NCBI GenBank assembly: GCA_902495305.1
Contig: CABUWG010000014.1
Coordinates: 1 to 42,382, forward strand
DNA: 42,382 bases
Direction: 5' to 3'
Source of the DNA: an uncultured Pseudomonadota bacterium
GTDB lineage: Bacteria > Pseudomonadota > Alphaproteobacteria > RF32 > CAG-239
The notes beneath the pieces are model-generated. The model worked only from the letters and a program-made list of their open reading frames with translations, ran no database searches and had not been told where the DNA came from. The number at the start of each line of letters is the position of its first letter. The stretch's first letter is position 1. The translations under genes were made by a program, and so were the position numbers. Positions 7,710 to 14,736 of this stretch are shown here, in pieces.

Positions 7710-10040
7710 ATGGCAGATACAAAAGAAAAATATCCGGTTCTTCCGCTGCGGGACATTGTGGTTTATCCGAAAATGGTGGTGCCGCTGTTTGTCGGAAGGG
7801 ATAAGTCTATCAAGGCTTTGCAGGCCGGTGTCGACAAAGACAAAAATGTGGTGCTGCTGACTCAGAAAGACGCAAAAATTGATGATCCGACGGCCGAGGA
7901 TTTGTTCAAGGTCGGGACGGTCGGGACGGTTTTGCAGCTTTTGAAACTGCCCGACGGAACGGTCAAGGTTCTGATTGAGGGGCTGGAGCGGGTTAAAATT
8001 GACGCGTTTGCCGATAATCCGGAGTTTATTGAAGTTACGGCAACAATTCTGCCTGAAGTTGAAGAAAAAGACAATCTGGAGCTGGAAGCTCTGGTTCGCG
8101 CCGTATTGTCGCAGTTTGAAGAATATGTGAAGCTTTCGCGCAAGACGCCGCCCGAGGCCTTGGCTGCGGTTAATCAGATTGAGGATTACAGCAAGCTTGC
8201 CGATACCATTGCCTCGCATCTTTCCCTGAAAATCGAGGAGAAGCAGGCTTTGCTGGAGGGAGAGACCCTGCATGACCGCTTTGAAAAGATTTTGGGCTTT
8301 ATGGATTCCGAAATTACAATGCTGGAAGTGGAAAACCGGATTAAGTCCCGCGTTAAACAGCAGATGGAAAAAAGCCAGAAAGAATATTATCTGAACGAGC
8401 AGATGAAGGCGATTCAGAAAGAGCTCGGCGATGACGAAGACGGCAATGAGATTGCCGAATATATGAAAAAGATTGAAAAGACCAAATTGTCCAAAGAGGC
8501 CAAGGAAAAAGCTCTGGCCGAAGTGAAAAAGCTGAAGAATATGAGTTCGATGTCTTCCGAGGCAACGGTTGTGCGCAATTATCTGGACTGGCTCTTGGAT
8601 ATTCCGTGGAAAAAACGCTCCAAAGTCAACAAGGATTTGCAAAAAGCGTTGGATATTTTGGAAAAGGACCATTACGGGCTGGACAAGGTCAAAGAAAGGA
8701 TTGTGGAATATTTGGCCGTGCAGTCGCGCGCCGACAAAGTCAAAGGCCCGATTTTGTGTTTGGTCGGCCCTCCCGGCGTGGGCAAGACTTCTCTCGGCAA
8801 ATCCATTGCACGGGCGACAGGGCGCAGTTTTGTGCGTGCCTCGCTCGGCGGTATGCGCGATGAGGCGGAAATCCGCGGCCATCGCCGGACTTATATTGGT
8901 TCCATGCCGGGAAAAATTATTAAAGGAATGAAGAAAGCGGCGACATCTAACCCGCTGTTTCTGCTTGATGAAATAGACAAGCTGGGCAACGACTGGCGCG
9001 GCGATCCGAGTTCGGCACTGTTGGAGGTGTTGGATCCGGAGCAGAATGCGGCTTTTAATGACCATTATCTGGAAGTGGATTATGACCTTTCCGACGTGAT
9101 GTTTGTGACGACGGCAAACTCTCTGGATATGCCGCGGCCGCTGTTGGACCGTATGGAAATTATCAGGCTTTCGGGGTATACCGAAGATGAGAAAATTGAA
9201 ATTTCCAAACGTCACCTGATTCCGAAGATTTTTGAGGAAAACGCCGTCAAGCCGCATGAACTGGTTATTACGGACGATGCTATCCGTGATATTGTCCGCT
9301 ATTATACCAGAGAAGCCGGCGTGCGTAATCTGGAACGCGAGTTGTCCAAGATTGCGCGCAAAGCCGTAAAAGACATTTTGCTGGAGAAAAACGGCCATAT
9401 TGAAGTTAATGCCAAAAATCTGGAGAAGTATCTCGGCGTTATCAAATATCGTTACGGCGAGGCGGAATCCGAAGATCATGTCGGTGTTACCACCGGTCTG
9501 GCCTGGACGGAGGTCGGCGGCGATATTCTCTTTATTGAGGCGGTGGATATGCCCGGAAAAGGAAAAATCACTCAGACCGGCAAGCTCGGCGATGTGATGA
9601 AGGAATCTATCGAAACGGCTTATTCCGTGGTGCGGGCGCATTCCAAGCAGCTTGGGATTGATCCCGAAGTGTTTGAGAAGACGGATATTCACGTTCACGT
9701 TCCCGAAGGGGCGACGCCGAAAGACGGGCCGTCGGCCGGTATTGCCATGTATACGACGCTGGTTTCCGTACTGACCAAGATTCCGGTGCGGAAAGATGTG
9801 GCCATGACCGGCGAGATTACGCTGCAGGGCAGGGTTTTGCCTATCGGCGGGCTGAAAGAAAAGTTGCTTTCGGCTCTGCGCGGCGGAATCAAGACGGTTA
9901 TTATTCCTAAAGACAACGAAAAAGATCTGGCGGAGATTCCGGATAACGTGAAAAAAGGAATGAAGATTATTCCGGTTGACGAGGTTTCCAAGGTTTTGGA
10001 AATTGCGCTCAAGCATAAAGTCAAACCGCAGAAATCATAG
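7710..10040 (+). CDS. lon: ATP-dependent protease Lon
   Basis: Cytoplasmic AAA+ serine protease that degrades misfolded and regulatory proteins. The 776-aa protein has the N-terminal substrate-binding LON domain (YPVLPLRDIVVYPKMVVPLFVGR), a coiled-coil region, and Walker A GPPGVGKTSLGKS. Walker B is FLLDEIDK, followed by an arginine-finger region. The C-terminal protease domain has the catalytic Ser in PKDGPSAGIAM and the Lys in GGLKEKLLSA. Length is normal. The ATG at 7710 has AAGGT nine bases upstream. It is divergent from the fliN operon and ended by the strong hairpin at 10060. A long antisense reading frame over the gene is a shadow caused by codon bias. Confidence 0.98.
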   Translation: MADTKEKYPVLPLRDIVVYPKMVVPLFVGRDKSIKALQAGVDKDKNVVLLTQKDAKIDDPTAEDLFKVGTVGTVLQLLKLPDGTVKVLIEGLERVKIDAFADNPEFIEVTATILPEVEEKDNLELEALVRAVLSQFEEYVKLSRKTPPEALAAVNQIEDYSKLADTIASHLSLKIEEKQALLEGETLHDRFEKILGFMDSEITMLEVENRIKSRVKQQMEKSQKEYYLNEQMKAIQKELGDDEDGNEIAEYMKKIEKTKLSKEAKEKALAEVKKLKNMSSMSSEATVVRNYLDWLLDIPWKKRSKVNKDLQKALDILEKDHYGLDKVKERIVEYLAVQSRADKVKGPILCLVGPPGVGKTSLGKSIARATGRSFVRASLGGMRDEAEIRGHRRTYIGSMPGKIIKGMKKAATSNPLFLLDEIDKLGNDWRGDPSSALLEVLDPEQNAAFNDHYLEVDYDLSDVMFVTTANSLDMPRPLLDRMEIIRLSGYTEDEKIEISKRHLIPKIFEENAVKPHELVITDDAIRDIVRYYTREAGVRNLERELSKIARKAVKDILLEKNGHIEVNAKNLEKYLGVIKYRYGEAESEDHVGVTTGLAWTEVGGDILFIEAVDMPGKGKITQTGKLGDVMKESIETAYSVVRAHSKQLGIDPEVFEKTDIHVHVPEGATPKDGPSAGIAMYTTLVSVLTKIPVRKDVAMTGEITLQGRVLPIGGLKEKLLSALRGGIKTVIIPKDNEKDLAEIPDNVKKGMKIIPVDEVSKVLEIALKHKVKPQKS

Positions 10041-10059
10041 CTGCTTATCGGCAGGCCTG

Positions 10060-10095
10060 AAAACTCCGGTATCTTGCGGTACCGGAGTTTTGGGT
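10060..10095 (+). terminator. lon terminator
   Basis: A perfect 12-bp stem (10060-10071 with 10080-10091, AAAACTCCGGTA/TACCGGAGTTTT), 8-nt loop, then TTTT-rich sequence. It lies 20 bases past the lon stop. Confidence 0.8.
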
Positions 10096-10255
10096 TTTAA
10101 ACGATTCTGCGGGAGAAAATCAGAATCGCAATCCGAATCGCGTATAAAATCAGGCGTAAGGCGGCTTTCCGCGCTTTTTCCTGTTAATAACTCGGCAAAA
10201 ATGCGCTTTTATGAGGAAAAATGTGGATTTTTTGCCTTGCCGGCGTTGTTTTTGT
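10096..10255. other. Intergenic stretch without a recognised feature
   Basis: Between the lon terminator and the HU promoter. Short frames start here but none has a convincing ribosome site or family resemblance. I see no RNA gene or repeat. Confidence 0.5.
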
Positions 10256-10285
10256 TTGACTTTGTAAAAAAATCAAGCTTAAATT
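10256..10285 (+). promoter_or_regulatory. Predicted HU gene promoter
   Basis: TTGACT at 10256-10261, 17-base spacer, TTAAAT at 10279-10284. This would give a leader of about 85 bases. The leader contains a small inverted repeat, TTACA (10333-10337) with TGTAA (10344-10348), close to the ribosome site. Confidence 0.45.
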
Positions 10286-10375
10286 TTTTGTGTAAGGGGC
10301 GCAAGGCCTGAGAAATTAAGGATGTCGCCGGCTTACAGTGGTTTGTAACTTAATATATTAGAGGGAGTCCTCACA

Positions 10376-10648
10376 GTGAATAAAAACGAATTAATTTCCA
10401 GCATTGCCAGCGAAACCGGTCTGACAAAAACTGATTCTGCAAAAGCTTTGGATGCATTTGTATCTACAATTACTTCTGCTTTGAAATCCGGCGATGAAGT
10501 TCGTCTGGTTGGTTTTGGTACATTTGCCGTATCTAAACGTTCTGCTACTACCGGCCGCAATCCGCGCACCGGCGCCGAAATCAAAATTCCGGCTCGCAAG
10601 CAGGCTAAATTCAAGGCTGGTAAAGCTCTGCAAGACTCTGTAAACTAA
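10376..10648 (+). CDS. hup: DNA-binding protein HU
   Basis: A 90-aa histone-like nucleoid protein that bends DNA as a dimer. It has the HU opening MNKNELISSIASETGLTK, the dimer core GDEVRLVGFGTFAVSKR, and the DNA-contacting arm GRNPRTGAEIKIPARK with the intercalating Pro. It ends in the helix FKAGKALQDSVN. The start is a GTG at 10376 with a strong GAGGGAG site about eight bases upstream. It is monocistronic, followed by two hairpins. In many proteobacteria the HU gene lies directly after lon, as here. Confidence 0.97.
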   Translation: MNKNELISSIASETGLTKTDSAKALDAFVSTITSALKSGDEVRLVGFGTFAVSKRSATTGRNPRTGAEIKIPARKQAKFKAGKALQDSVN

Positions 10649-10655
10649 TATTAAG

Positions 10656-10682
10656 GGATCGGTTTGGGCCGGTCCTTTTATT
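10656..10682 (+). terminator. HU gene terminator 1
   Basis: A 7-bp stem with one G-T pair (10656-10662 with 10669-10675), followed by TTTTATTT. It begins seven bases after the stop codon. Confidence 0.65.
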
Positions 10683-10698
10683 TAGCTGAGTTATTTAA

Positions 10699-10736
10699 AA
10701 ACGGGATTCATCATAAATGGATTCCGTTTTTTTATG
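10699..10736 (+). terminator. HU gene terminator 2
   Basis: A 13-bp stem including G-T pairs (10699-10711 with 10717-10729), 5-nt loop and a run of T. Two terminators in series suggest a strongly expressed gene. Confidence 0.7.
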
Positions 10737-10903
10737 GTTTTGTGTGTTTTGGATTCGAAATTATTATTTTTTTTTTACACGTTATAGGATATTTAACTTT
10801 CTATGGCTAATACCTAAGTTGTCGTGGTAAAAGAATCCGTTTTGTGCGGAAAGCATTAGATTATATTGCTTTTGGAGAAATTATGGCTATTTTACGATTT
10901 TCC

Positions 10904-10937
10904 TTGCTATTTTGGACAAAATAAGCTATCCTATAAT
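10904..10937 (+). promoter_or_regulatory. Predicted promoter of the exported protein gene
   Basis: TTGCTA (10904-10909), 17-base spacer, TATCCT (10927-10932); a perfect TATAAT overlaps at 10932-10937. The spacer contains an imperfect inverted repeat, GCTATTTT-GGAC-AAAATAAGC (10906-10926), a possible operator. The ATG is about 30 bases beyond. Confidence 0.4.
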
Positions 10938-10969
10938 TGAAATTTTGTTTTAACTGAAGGATTTCACGG

Positions 10970-11422
10970 ATGAAAAAAATTTTCAAAATGGATGATGCCA
11001 AAAAGAACCTGCGTCGTGCAGCTTTGATTGCTATCGGTGCTTTTTCATTGTCTGCAACACAGATGCAGGCTCAGGACGGCAGCAAACTTTTTAATAAAAT
11101 TTATGAAAAACTTGAAAAGTTTGACAGCAAAGTTGACAAGATTACACAACCCGGAAGAGATTTGGCTTCCAAGGTCAGAAGAAGAAAAGGTGAAATTGAG
11201 TCTGCCAAATTTATGTTTGGTCAGGCGTTGCCGATGGAAATTAATCAAAGAGTAAACAGGGTAAAAAATGCTGTCGACAGGGTCGGCGGTGTTGTTGAGG
11301 CGGTCAGGACTGTGTCCGGAGCCGGAAGACAGCGGGAAGAAGTGCAGGAACAGCGTGAGCAAAATCCGCAAAAAAATCGTGTCCGTTATGTACAAAGGGC
11401 ACCAAGAGGAGGCCGCGAATAA
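10970..11422 (+). CDS. Hypothetical exported protein, 150 aa
   Basis: The basic N-terminus MKKIFKMDDAKKNLRR and hydrophobic core AALIAIGAFSLSA, then a likely cleavage near MQAQ-DG (about residue 35-36), look like a Sec signal peptide. The mature part is helical and highly charged (KIYEKLEKFDSKVDK, VNRVKNAVDRVGGVVEAVR) and ends in a Gln/Arg-rich tail (REEVQEQREQNPQKNR). I recognise no family. AAGGA lies about nine bases before the ATG. The stop codon sits inside the loop of its own terminator hairpin. Confidence 0.75.
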   Translation: MKKIFKMDDAKKNLRRAALIAIGAFSLSATQMQAQDGSKLFNKIYEKLEKFDSKVDKITQPGRDLASKVRRRKGEIESAKFMFGQALPMEINQRVNRVKNAVDRVGGVVEAVRTVSGAGRQREEVQEQREQNPQKNRVRYVQRAPRGGRE

Positions 11423-11439
11423 CTGACGCGGCTTTTTTT
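11412..11439 (+). terminator. Terminator overlapping the stop codon of the exported protein gene
   Basis: GCCGCG (11412-11417) pairs with CGCGGC (11427-11432), followed by seven T. The TAA stop at 11420-11422 is in the loop, so a translating ribosome would cover the left arm. Confidence 0.7.
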
Positions 11440-11448
11440 AATTTAAAG

Positions 11449-11492
11449 TTTCAATGTTTGGGCAGAAAAGCTTTTCTTTTAGAACATTGAAA
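11449..11492 (+). repeat. Nested inverted repeat upstream of the candidate RNA
   Basis: Perfect 10-bp arms TTTCAATGTT / AACATTGAAA (11449-11458, 11483-11492) enclose a 14-bp perfect palindrome AGAAAAGCTTTTCT (11464-11477). The arrangement suggests either a structured leader or an operator region. Confidence 0.5.
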
Positions 11493-11500
11493 TAAAAATA

Positions 11501-11636
11501 CAGGATTGTGTCAGCTCTTTGCGGGCTGAGGCAATGGTTGAGCAGCCCTTGGCGTAGGAACAACAGAAATGTGGCGCCGCCTTGGGGGGCAGACAGGCAC
11601 TCTGTGTTGAAAAACGGCCAAAGAGTGATGGTTTTT
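11501..11636 (+). ncRNA. Candidate structured RNA, possibly 6S RNA
   Basis: This non-coding stretch contains AATGTGGCGCC, which closely resembles the conserved AAUGUGGCGC block of proteobacterial 6S RNA. Closing arms CTCTTTG (11515-11521) and CAAAGAG (11619-11625) bracket it. Inside are a hairpin GGGCTG/CAGCCC (11523-11528, 11543-11548), a stem CCC-tt-GGCG / CGCC-tt-GGG (11546-11554, 11578-11586) and a small ACAG/CTGT hairpin. A TTTTTT run follows at 11632. 6S RNA binds sigma-70 RNA polymerase holoenzyme. Ends are approximate, and without a covariance search this is a suggestion; another small RNA or a decayed region is possible. Confidence 0.35.
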
Positions 11637-11731
11637 TAGCCTTTATTTTCAGGCATAACAAAATATATTTCTTCTATCCTTTTGAAAATATTTGCTTTCT
11701 TAAAAAATTTTAATTTTTTTTATTTTTTTGC

Positions 11732-11760
11732 TTGATTAATTCATTTTATGAGTGTATAAA
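11732..11760 (+). promoter_or_regulatory. Predicted tRNA-Val promoter
   Basis: TTGATT (11732-11737), 17-base spacer, TATAAA (11755-11760) in very AT-rich sequence. The tRNA begins 19 bases past the -10 box. Confidence 0.5.
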
Positions 11761-11778
11761 ATCTTTCGTAAACACGAT

Positions 11779-11854
11779 GGGAGTTTAGCTCAGCTGGAAG
11801 AGCATCTCGTTTACACCGAGAGGGTCGGGAGTTCGAACCTCTCAACTCCCACCA
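11779..11854 (+). tRNA. tRNA-Val (anticodon TAC)
   Basis: A 76-base tRNA with acceptor stem GGGAGTT / AACTCCC, a D-arm (TAGCTCAGCTGGAAGAGC), anticodon stem TCTCG/CGAGA around loop TTTACAC (anticodon TAC, reading GTA codons) and T-arm loop TTCGAAC. The CCA end is encoded. It is followed by a terminator. The 3' end plus terminator is duplicated at 12102. Confidence 0.96.
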
Positions 11855-11869
11855 ATTAAAAAAGCCACC
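11841..11869 (+). repeat. tRNA 3'-end direct repeat, copy 1
   Basis: The last 14 bases of tRNA-Val and the following 15 bases are repeated exactly at 12102-12130 (29 identical bases). Similarity continues with a few changes through the terminator. Such duplications are typical of att sites left by integrases that use tRNA 3' ends, or of a partial tRNA duplication. Confidence 0.85.
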
Positions 11870-11890
11870 CTTGCGGTGGTTTTTTTAATT
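11854..11890 (+). terminator. tRNA-Val terminator
   Basis: A 16-bp stem (11854-11869 with 11875-11890, one G-T pair), core CCACC/GGTGG, with T-tract on the right arm. Confidence 0.8.
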
Positions 11891-12101
11891 GGATGAAGTT
11901 GGAAGTGAGAACTCTCGAGGATGTGAGTTCGAAACTTCTCTTAGTGTTGCGATAAACTTGTTTGAAGCAACACTTAGTTGTTCACGTGAGTAGAAAGCTT
12001 GGGCTTTCGTCGCGGCGTACTACAAGCTCAAGGCGGGCGGAAGAACGCCGGTGAGCGAAGCGAATGAGTGCCAGTGCAACTCGAGCAGAGCGAGAGTAAC
12101 C
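11891..12101 (+). other. Non-coding spacer with a tRNA-like relic
   Basis: No gene. Bases about 11895-11945 vaguely copy the tRNA (TTGGAAGTGAG, GAGTTCGAAACTTCTC), as would a decayed tRNA. A hairpin AGTGTTGC/GCAACACT (11943-11950, 11967-11974) follows, then a GC-rich part to 12100 rich in GAGCGAAGCG-type words. The stretch lies between the two 29-bp repeats. Confidence 0.45.
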
Positions 12102-12130
12102 CTCAACTCCCACCAATTAAAAAAGCCACC
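12102..12130 (+). repeat. tRNA 3'-end direct repeat, copy 2
   Basis: Exact 29-base copy of 11841-11869, here without a functional tRNA body in front. Confidence 0.85.
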
Positions 12131-12148
12131 TTTACGGTGGCTTTTTTT
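12121..12148 (+). terminator. Second copy of the tRNA terminator
   Basis: Stem GCCACC/GGTGGC (12125-12130, 12136-12141) flanked by A and T runs; a slightly changed copy of the terminator at 11854-11890. Confidence 0.7.
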
Positions 12149-12270
12149 GTTTCGAGAGGGGGGAAGGTATTAGGTTCATTGTAAGTGTGGAATAAGGATG
12201 AAGATTTTTATTGTCAAATGACTATGTTTCTTCTATTTTTTGATGGAAAGATGATTAGGAAATATTCAAA

Positions 12271-12729
12271 ATGGTAAATTTAGATGATTTAATGCTTGAA
12301 CTGTCTGGAAAGCGTCCTGTTTTTCATAATGAACGCGATTTTCAGTTAGAGTTGGGTATGTTATTGAATCGGTATTATCCTGGTTTGGTGCGAATGGAAT
12401 ATTGTTATCCTGATATTGATAATCAATATTGTGACATCATGATATTGGATCATAACAGATGTCCTTTTTTTGCGATTGAATTGAAGTATCTTTCAAAAAA
12501 AGGGGTGGTTATTGATGTGAATATTAAAGAAAAATTCAATTTTAAACGATGTTGTAAAGAAAAAAGATTACGCAATATAGAGAGTGATAGAAGCAGGATT
12601 AATTGCTTAAACGAACAAGGAATAGACGGTGCTGTTATTGTGTTATCGAATGATAAGAGGTTTATAGGTGATAATTGGAAACAATACTCTATGGTAGGAA
12701 ATGAAGTGTTTAAATATATTATTTATTGA
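12271..12729 (+). CDS. PD-(D/E)XK nuclease-like hypothetical protein, 152 aa
   Basis: The opening VFHNERDFQLELGMLL, then MEYCYPDIDNQYCDIMILDHNRCPFFAIELKYL, has the layout of a restriction-endonuclease-like fold: an early acidic residue, then D in CDIMI about 16 residues before E-L-K in IELKY. These would be the metal-binding residues. I recognise this as a common family of small uncharacterised nuclease-like proteins, but the function is unknown. The gene is clearly more AT-rich than its neighbours and lies just beyond the duplicated tRNA end, which suggests recent transfer. The AGGA ribosome site is about eleven bases upstream. Confidence 0.65.
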   Translation: MVNLDDLMLELSGKRPVFHNERDFQLELGMLLNRYYPGLVRMEYCYPDIDNQYCDIMILDHNRCPFFAIELKYLSKKGVVIDVNIKEKFNFKRCCKEKRLRNIESDRSRINCLNEQGIDGAVIVLSNDKRFIGDNWKQYSMVGNEVFKYIIY

Positions 12730-12850
12730 TGTCGTCTAAAAAATAATTTTTATAAAAATTTTTCTAATCATCAACTCATAATTTGATTTCTTTTTTTATT
12801 CCTGTTATAATCAATCTTAATAAGAAAACAGATAAGGCAGAAGCAGAATT

Positions 12851-13594
12851 ATGAAAATGTATATTATCATCGGATTATTGATTGTCGGGGCGGGGTTGCT
12901 CGCTTATGACGTTAAGTACAATTATGTGGATTGGCGGACTGCAGACCGGAGCAGTGCCGGAATTGCGCCGTCGCCCAAAGAGGAAAAGCAGGCTGTTGTG
13001 CAGGTTTATACCGCCAGAGTTTATAACTGGCGCAAGTATTTTGCCGTACATCCATGGATTGCAACCAAAGAAAAAAATGCCGATCATTATACCGTTTATC
13101 AGGTTCTGGGCTGGAAGCAATGGCGGACCGGCAATGCCGTTGACGTTTCTGAAGATGTGCCGGACAGAAAGTGGTATGGCATGAAGCCGACTTTGTTACA
13201 GGATTTGCGCGGTGAAGAAGCTGAAAAAGCAATTGCCGGAATCAAAAAAGCGGCGGCGGACTATCCGTTTGCCTCTGAATATGTGCTTTATCCGGGGCCG
13301 AACAGCAATACCTTTATCTCTTATATCATTCGTCAGGTACCGGAGTTAACGGTTGAGCTGCCGCCGATTGCAATTGGCAAAGATTTTTTGGGATACAATA
13401 AATTTTTTGCCAAAACGGAGAGCAAGAAAGGTTATCAATTTTCGTTATTCGGTCTTTTCGGTCTGACTGTCGGCAAAGGCGAGGGGCTGGAGATTGATAT
13501 TCTGGGGCTGGTTTTTGGTATAGATTTTCTGCGTCCTGCCATCAAACTGCCGTTTATCGGCCGTTTGGGAATGTCTGATGCGCCGGTCGATTGA
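12851..13594 (+). CDS. DUF3750-like membrane-anchored protein, 247 aa
   Basis: The N-terminal hydrophobic segment (MYIIIGLLIVGAGLLAYDV) is an anchor or uncleaved signal. The main domain has YFAVHPWIATKE, HYTVYQVLGWKQWR and DRKWYGMKP. It also has YPFASEYVLYPGPNSNTFISYIIRQVPEL, a pattern I associate with DUF3750; its conserved His, Asn and Pro-Gly-Pro-Asn-Ser-Asn-Thr block recall papain-like/NlpC-type folds, but that is inference. Function unknown. The domain is probably periplasmic. It lies 16 bases before the acetyltransferase gene and is probably co-transcribed with it. Confidence 0.75.
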   Translation: MKMYIIIGLLIVGAGLLAYDVKYNYVDWRTADRSSAGIAPSPKEEKQAVVQVYTARVYNWRKYFAVHPWIATKEKNADHYTVYQVLGWKQWRTGNAVDVSEDVPDRKWYGMKPTLLQDLRGEEAEKAIAGIKKAAADYPFASEYVLYPGPNSNTFISYIIRQVPELTVELPPIAIGKDFLGYNKFFAKTESKKGYQFSLFGLFGLTVGKGEGLEIDILGLVFGIDFLRPAIKLPFIGRLGMSDAPVD

Positions 13595-13610
13595 GAAAAC
13601 GGAATTTTTC

Positions 13611-14279
13611 ATGACTGAATTTGTTGTTATTGATCTGGAAGAATGGAAGAGGCGGGAGTATTTTGAGCATTATTACCGGCAGGTTCCCTGCCGCTTTAGC
13701 CTGACGGTTGAACTGGATGTTACCCGTCTGGTGCAAAGTGTGAAAAAACAGGGGCTGATGTTTTTTCCGGTTTTTATTCATTTGCTGGCTTCGGTTGTTA
13801 ATCGTTATCAGGAATTCCGGACAGGGGTTAATTCCTCCGGTGAACTTGGCTATTGGCGGCAAGTTTGGCCGAATTATACGGTTTTTCATCCTCAAAACCG
13901 GAGCTTTTCTACGTTATGGACGCCGTTTTCTGAGAATTTTGATGATTTTTATCTTAATTATGTTCGGGATTGGGAAAAATATGGCGAGATTGAGGGCTTT
14001 GCTCCAAAACCGGAAATGCCGGAAAATATTTTTAACGTTTCCTGTTTGCCTTGGGTGAATTTTACGTCTTTTGACCTTGATTTGCCGCGTTCCGATAATT
14101 ATCTGTTGCCGATTTTTACGTTGGGAAAATTTTCTGAGAAGAACGGCGGGACTTTTGCGCCGCTGGCTATGCAATTTCATCATGCGGTTTGCGACGGTTT
14201 TCATGCCGCGCTGCTGGTTAACGAGTTACAAGAGTTGTGTAATGGTTTTGGAGAAAAAAATGAACATCAAAGATTTTAA
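13611..14279 (+). CDS. catA: Chloramphenicol acetyltransferase-type (CatA) protein
   Basis: A 222-aa protein close to the trimeric type A CAT fold. It has the EEWKRREYFEHYY opening, FFPVFIHLLASVVNRYQEFR, YTVFHPQNRSFSTLW, PWVNFTSFDLDL, FTLGKF and the catalytic HHAVCDGFH near the C-terminus, whose second His is the general base. Length matches the family (about 213-220). It would transfer acetyl from acetyl-CoA to chloramphenicol or a similar hydroxyl acceptor. The gene sits in a chromosomal cluster with GNATs, not near a transposon, so it looks resident. ATG at 13611 with CGGAA upstream; a longer frame from 13578 would overlap the previous gene. Confidence 0.9.
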   Translation: MTEFVVIDLEEWKRREYFEHYYRQVPCRFSLTVELDVTRLVQSVKKQGLMFFPVFIHLLASVVNRYQEFRTGVNSSGELGYWRQVWPNYTVFHPQNRSFSTLWTPFSENFDDFYLNYVRDWEKYGEIEGFAPKPEMPENIFNVSCLPWVNFTSFDLDLPRSDNYLLPIFTLGKFSEKNGGTFAPLAMQFHHAVCDGFHAALLVNELQELCNGFGEKNEHQRF

Positions 14280-14736
14280 ACCGGAGGATTTAAAACCGGT
14301 ACTTAAATTATGTGACGAGGTTCGTGAACATCACCGGCAGATTTTGGGCGGGTATTTTATGCCGCAGGATGATGATATGGAAGGCGCTCAGGTCATAGGG
14401 GCTTTTGAGAGCGGAAAGGCCGTGATGCTGGTGGCAGAAGAAGCTGGTTTGGCAGTCGGTTTTTTATTGGCGGAAAAAAAGAACAGCCCCTGGCTAGAGG
14501 CGCCGAGAACGGCGGTAATTCATAATTTGGTTGTGACGGAAAAATGTCGCGGCGGCGGTATCGGGCAAAAGTTAATGGATGTTTTTTACCGGCGTTGTCA
14601 GGAAGCCGGAATTCAGGAGATTAAACTTGGCGTGTTTAATAAAAACAAACTGGCTTATCATTTTTATGAGAAATATGGTTTTGAGCCGCTGGAACAGAAA
14701 ATGAGTTTGAGAGTCAAACAAGATGCAGGCGATTAA
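14260..14736 (+). CDS. GNAT family N-acetyltransferase, 158 aa
   Basis: The GNAT fold is visible: an N-terminal strand-helix (MNIKDFKPEDLKPVLKLCDEV), the central strands VAEEAGLAVGFLLAEK and AVIHNLVVTEKCRGGGIGQKLM, where R-G-G-G-I-G is the acetyl-CoA pyrophosphate loop, and the C-terminal IKLGVFNKNKLAYHFYEKYGFEPLE. The substrate is unknown. The ATG at 14260 has GGAG seven bases upstream and overlaps the end of the CAT gene by 20 bases. The next gene overlaps this one by 14 bases, so translation is probably coupled. Confidence 0.9.
   Translation: MNIKDFKPEDLKPVLKLCDEVREHHRQILGGYFMPQDDDMEGAQVIGAFESGKAVMLVAEEAGLAVGFLLAEKKNSPWLEAPRTAVIHNLVVTEKCRGGGIGQKLMDVFYRRCQEAGIQEIKLGVFNKNKLAYHFYEKYGFEPLEQKMSLRVKQDAGD

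Noticed and set aside
7686..10016. A 776-residue open frame antisense to lon
   Set aside because: It is the mirror of a G+C-patterned real gene, rich in His/Phe/Asn/Arg with no domain resemblance and no ribosome site; lon on the + strand is beyond doubt.
11479..11661. A 60-residue Cys-rich frame on the minus strand
   Set aside because: It covers the candidate structured RNA, has no good ribosome site and the sequence looks like RNA stems read as protein.
13611..14279. Acquired antibiotic resistance element
   Set aside because: The CatA-like gene shows no mobile element nearby and has the base use of its neighbours, so it looks like a resident chromosomal gene.
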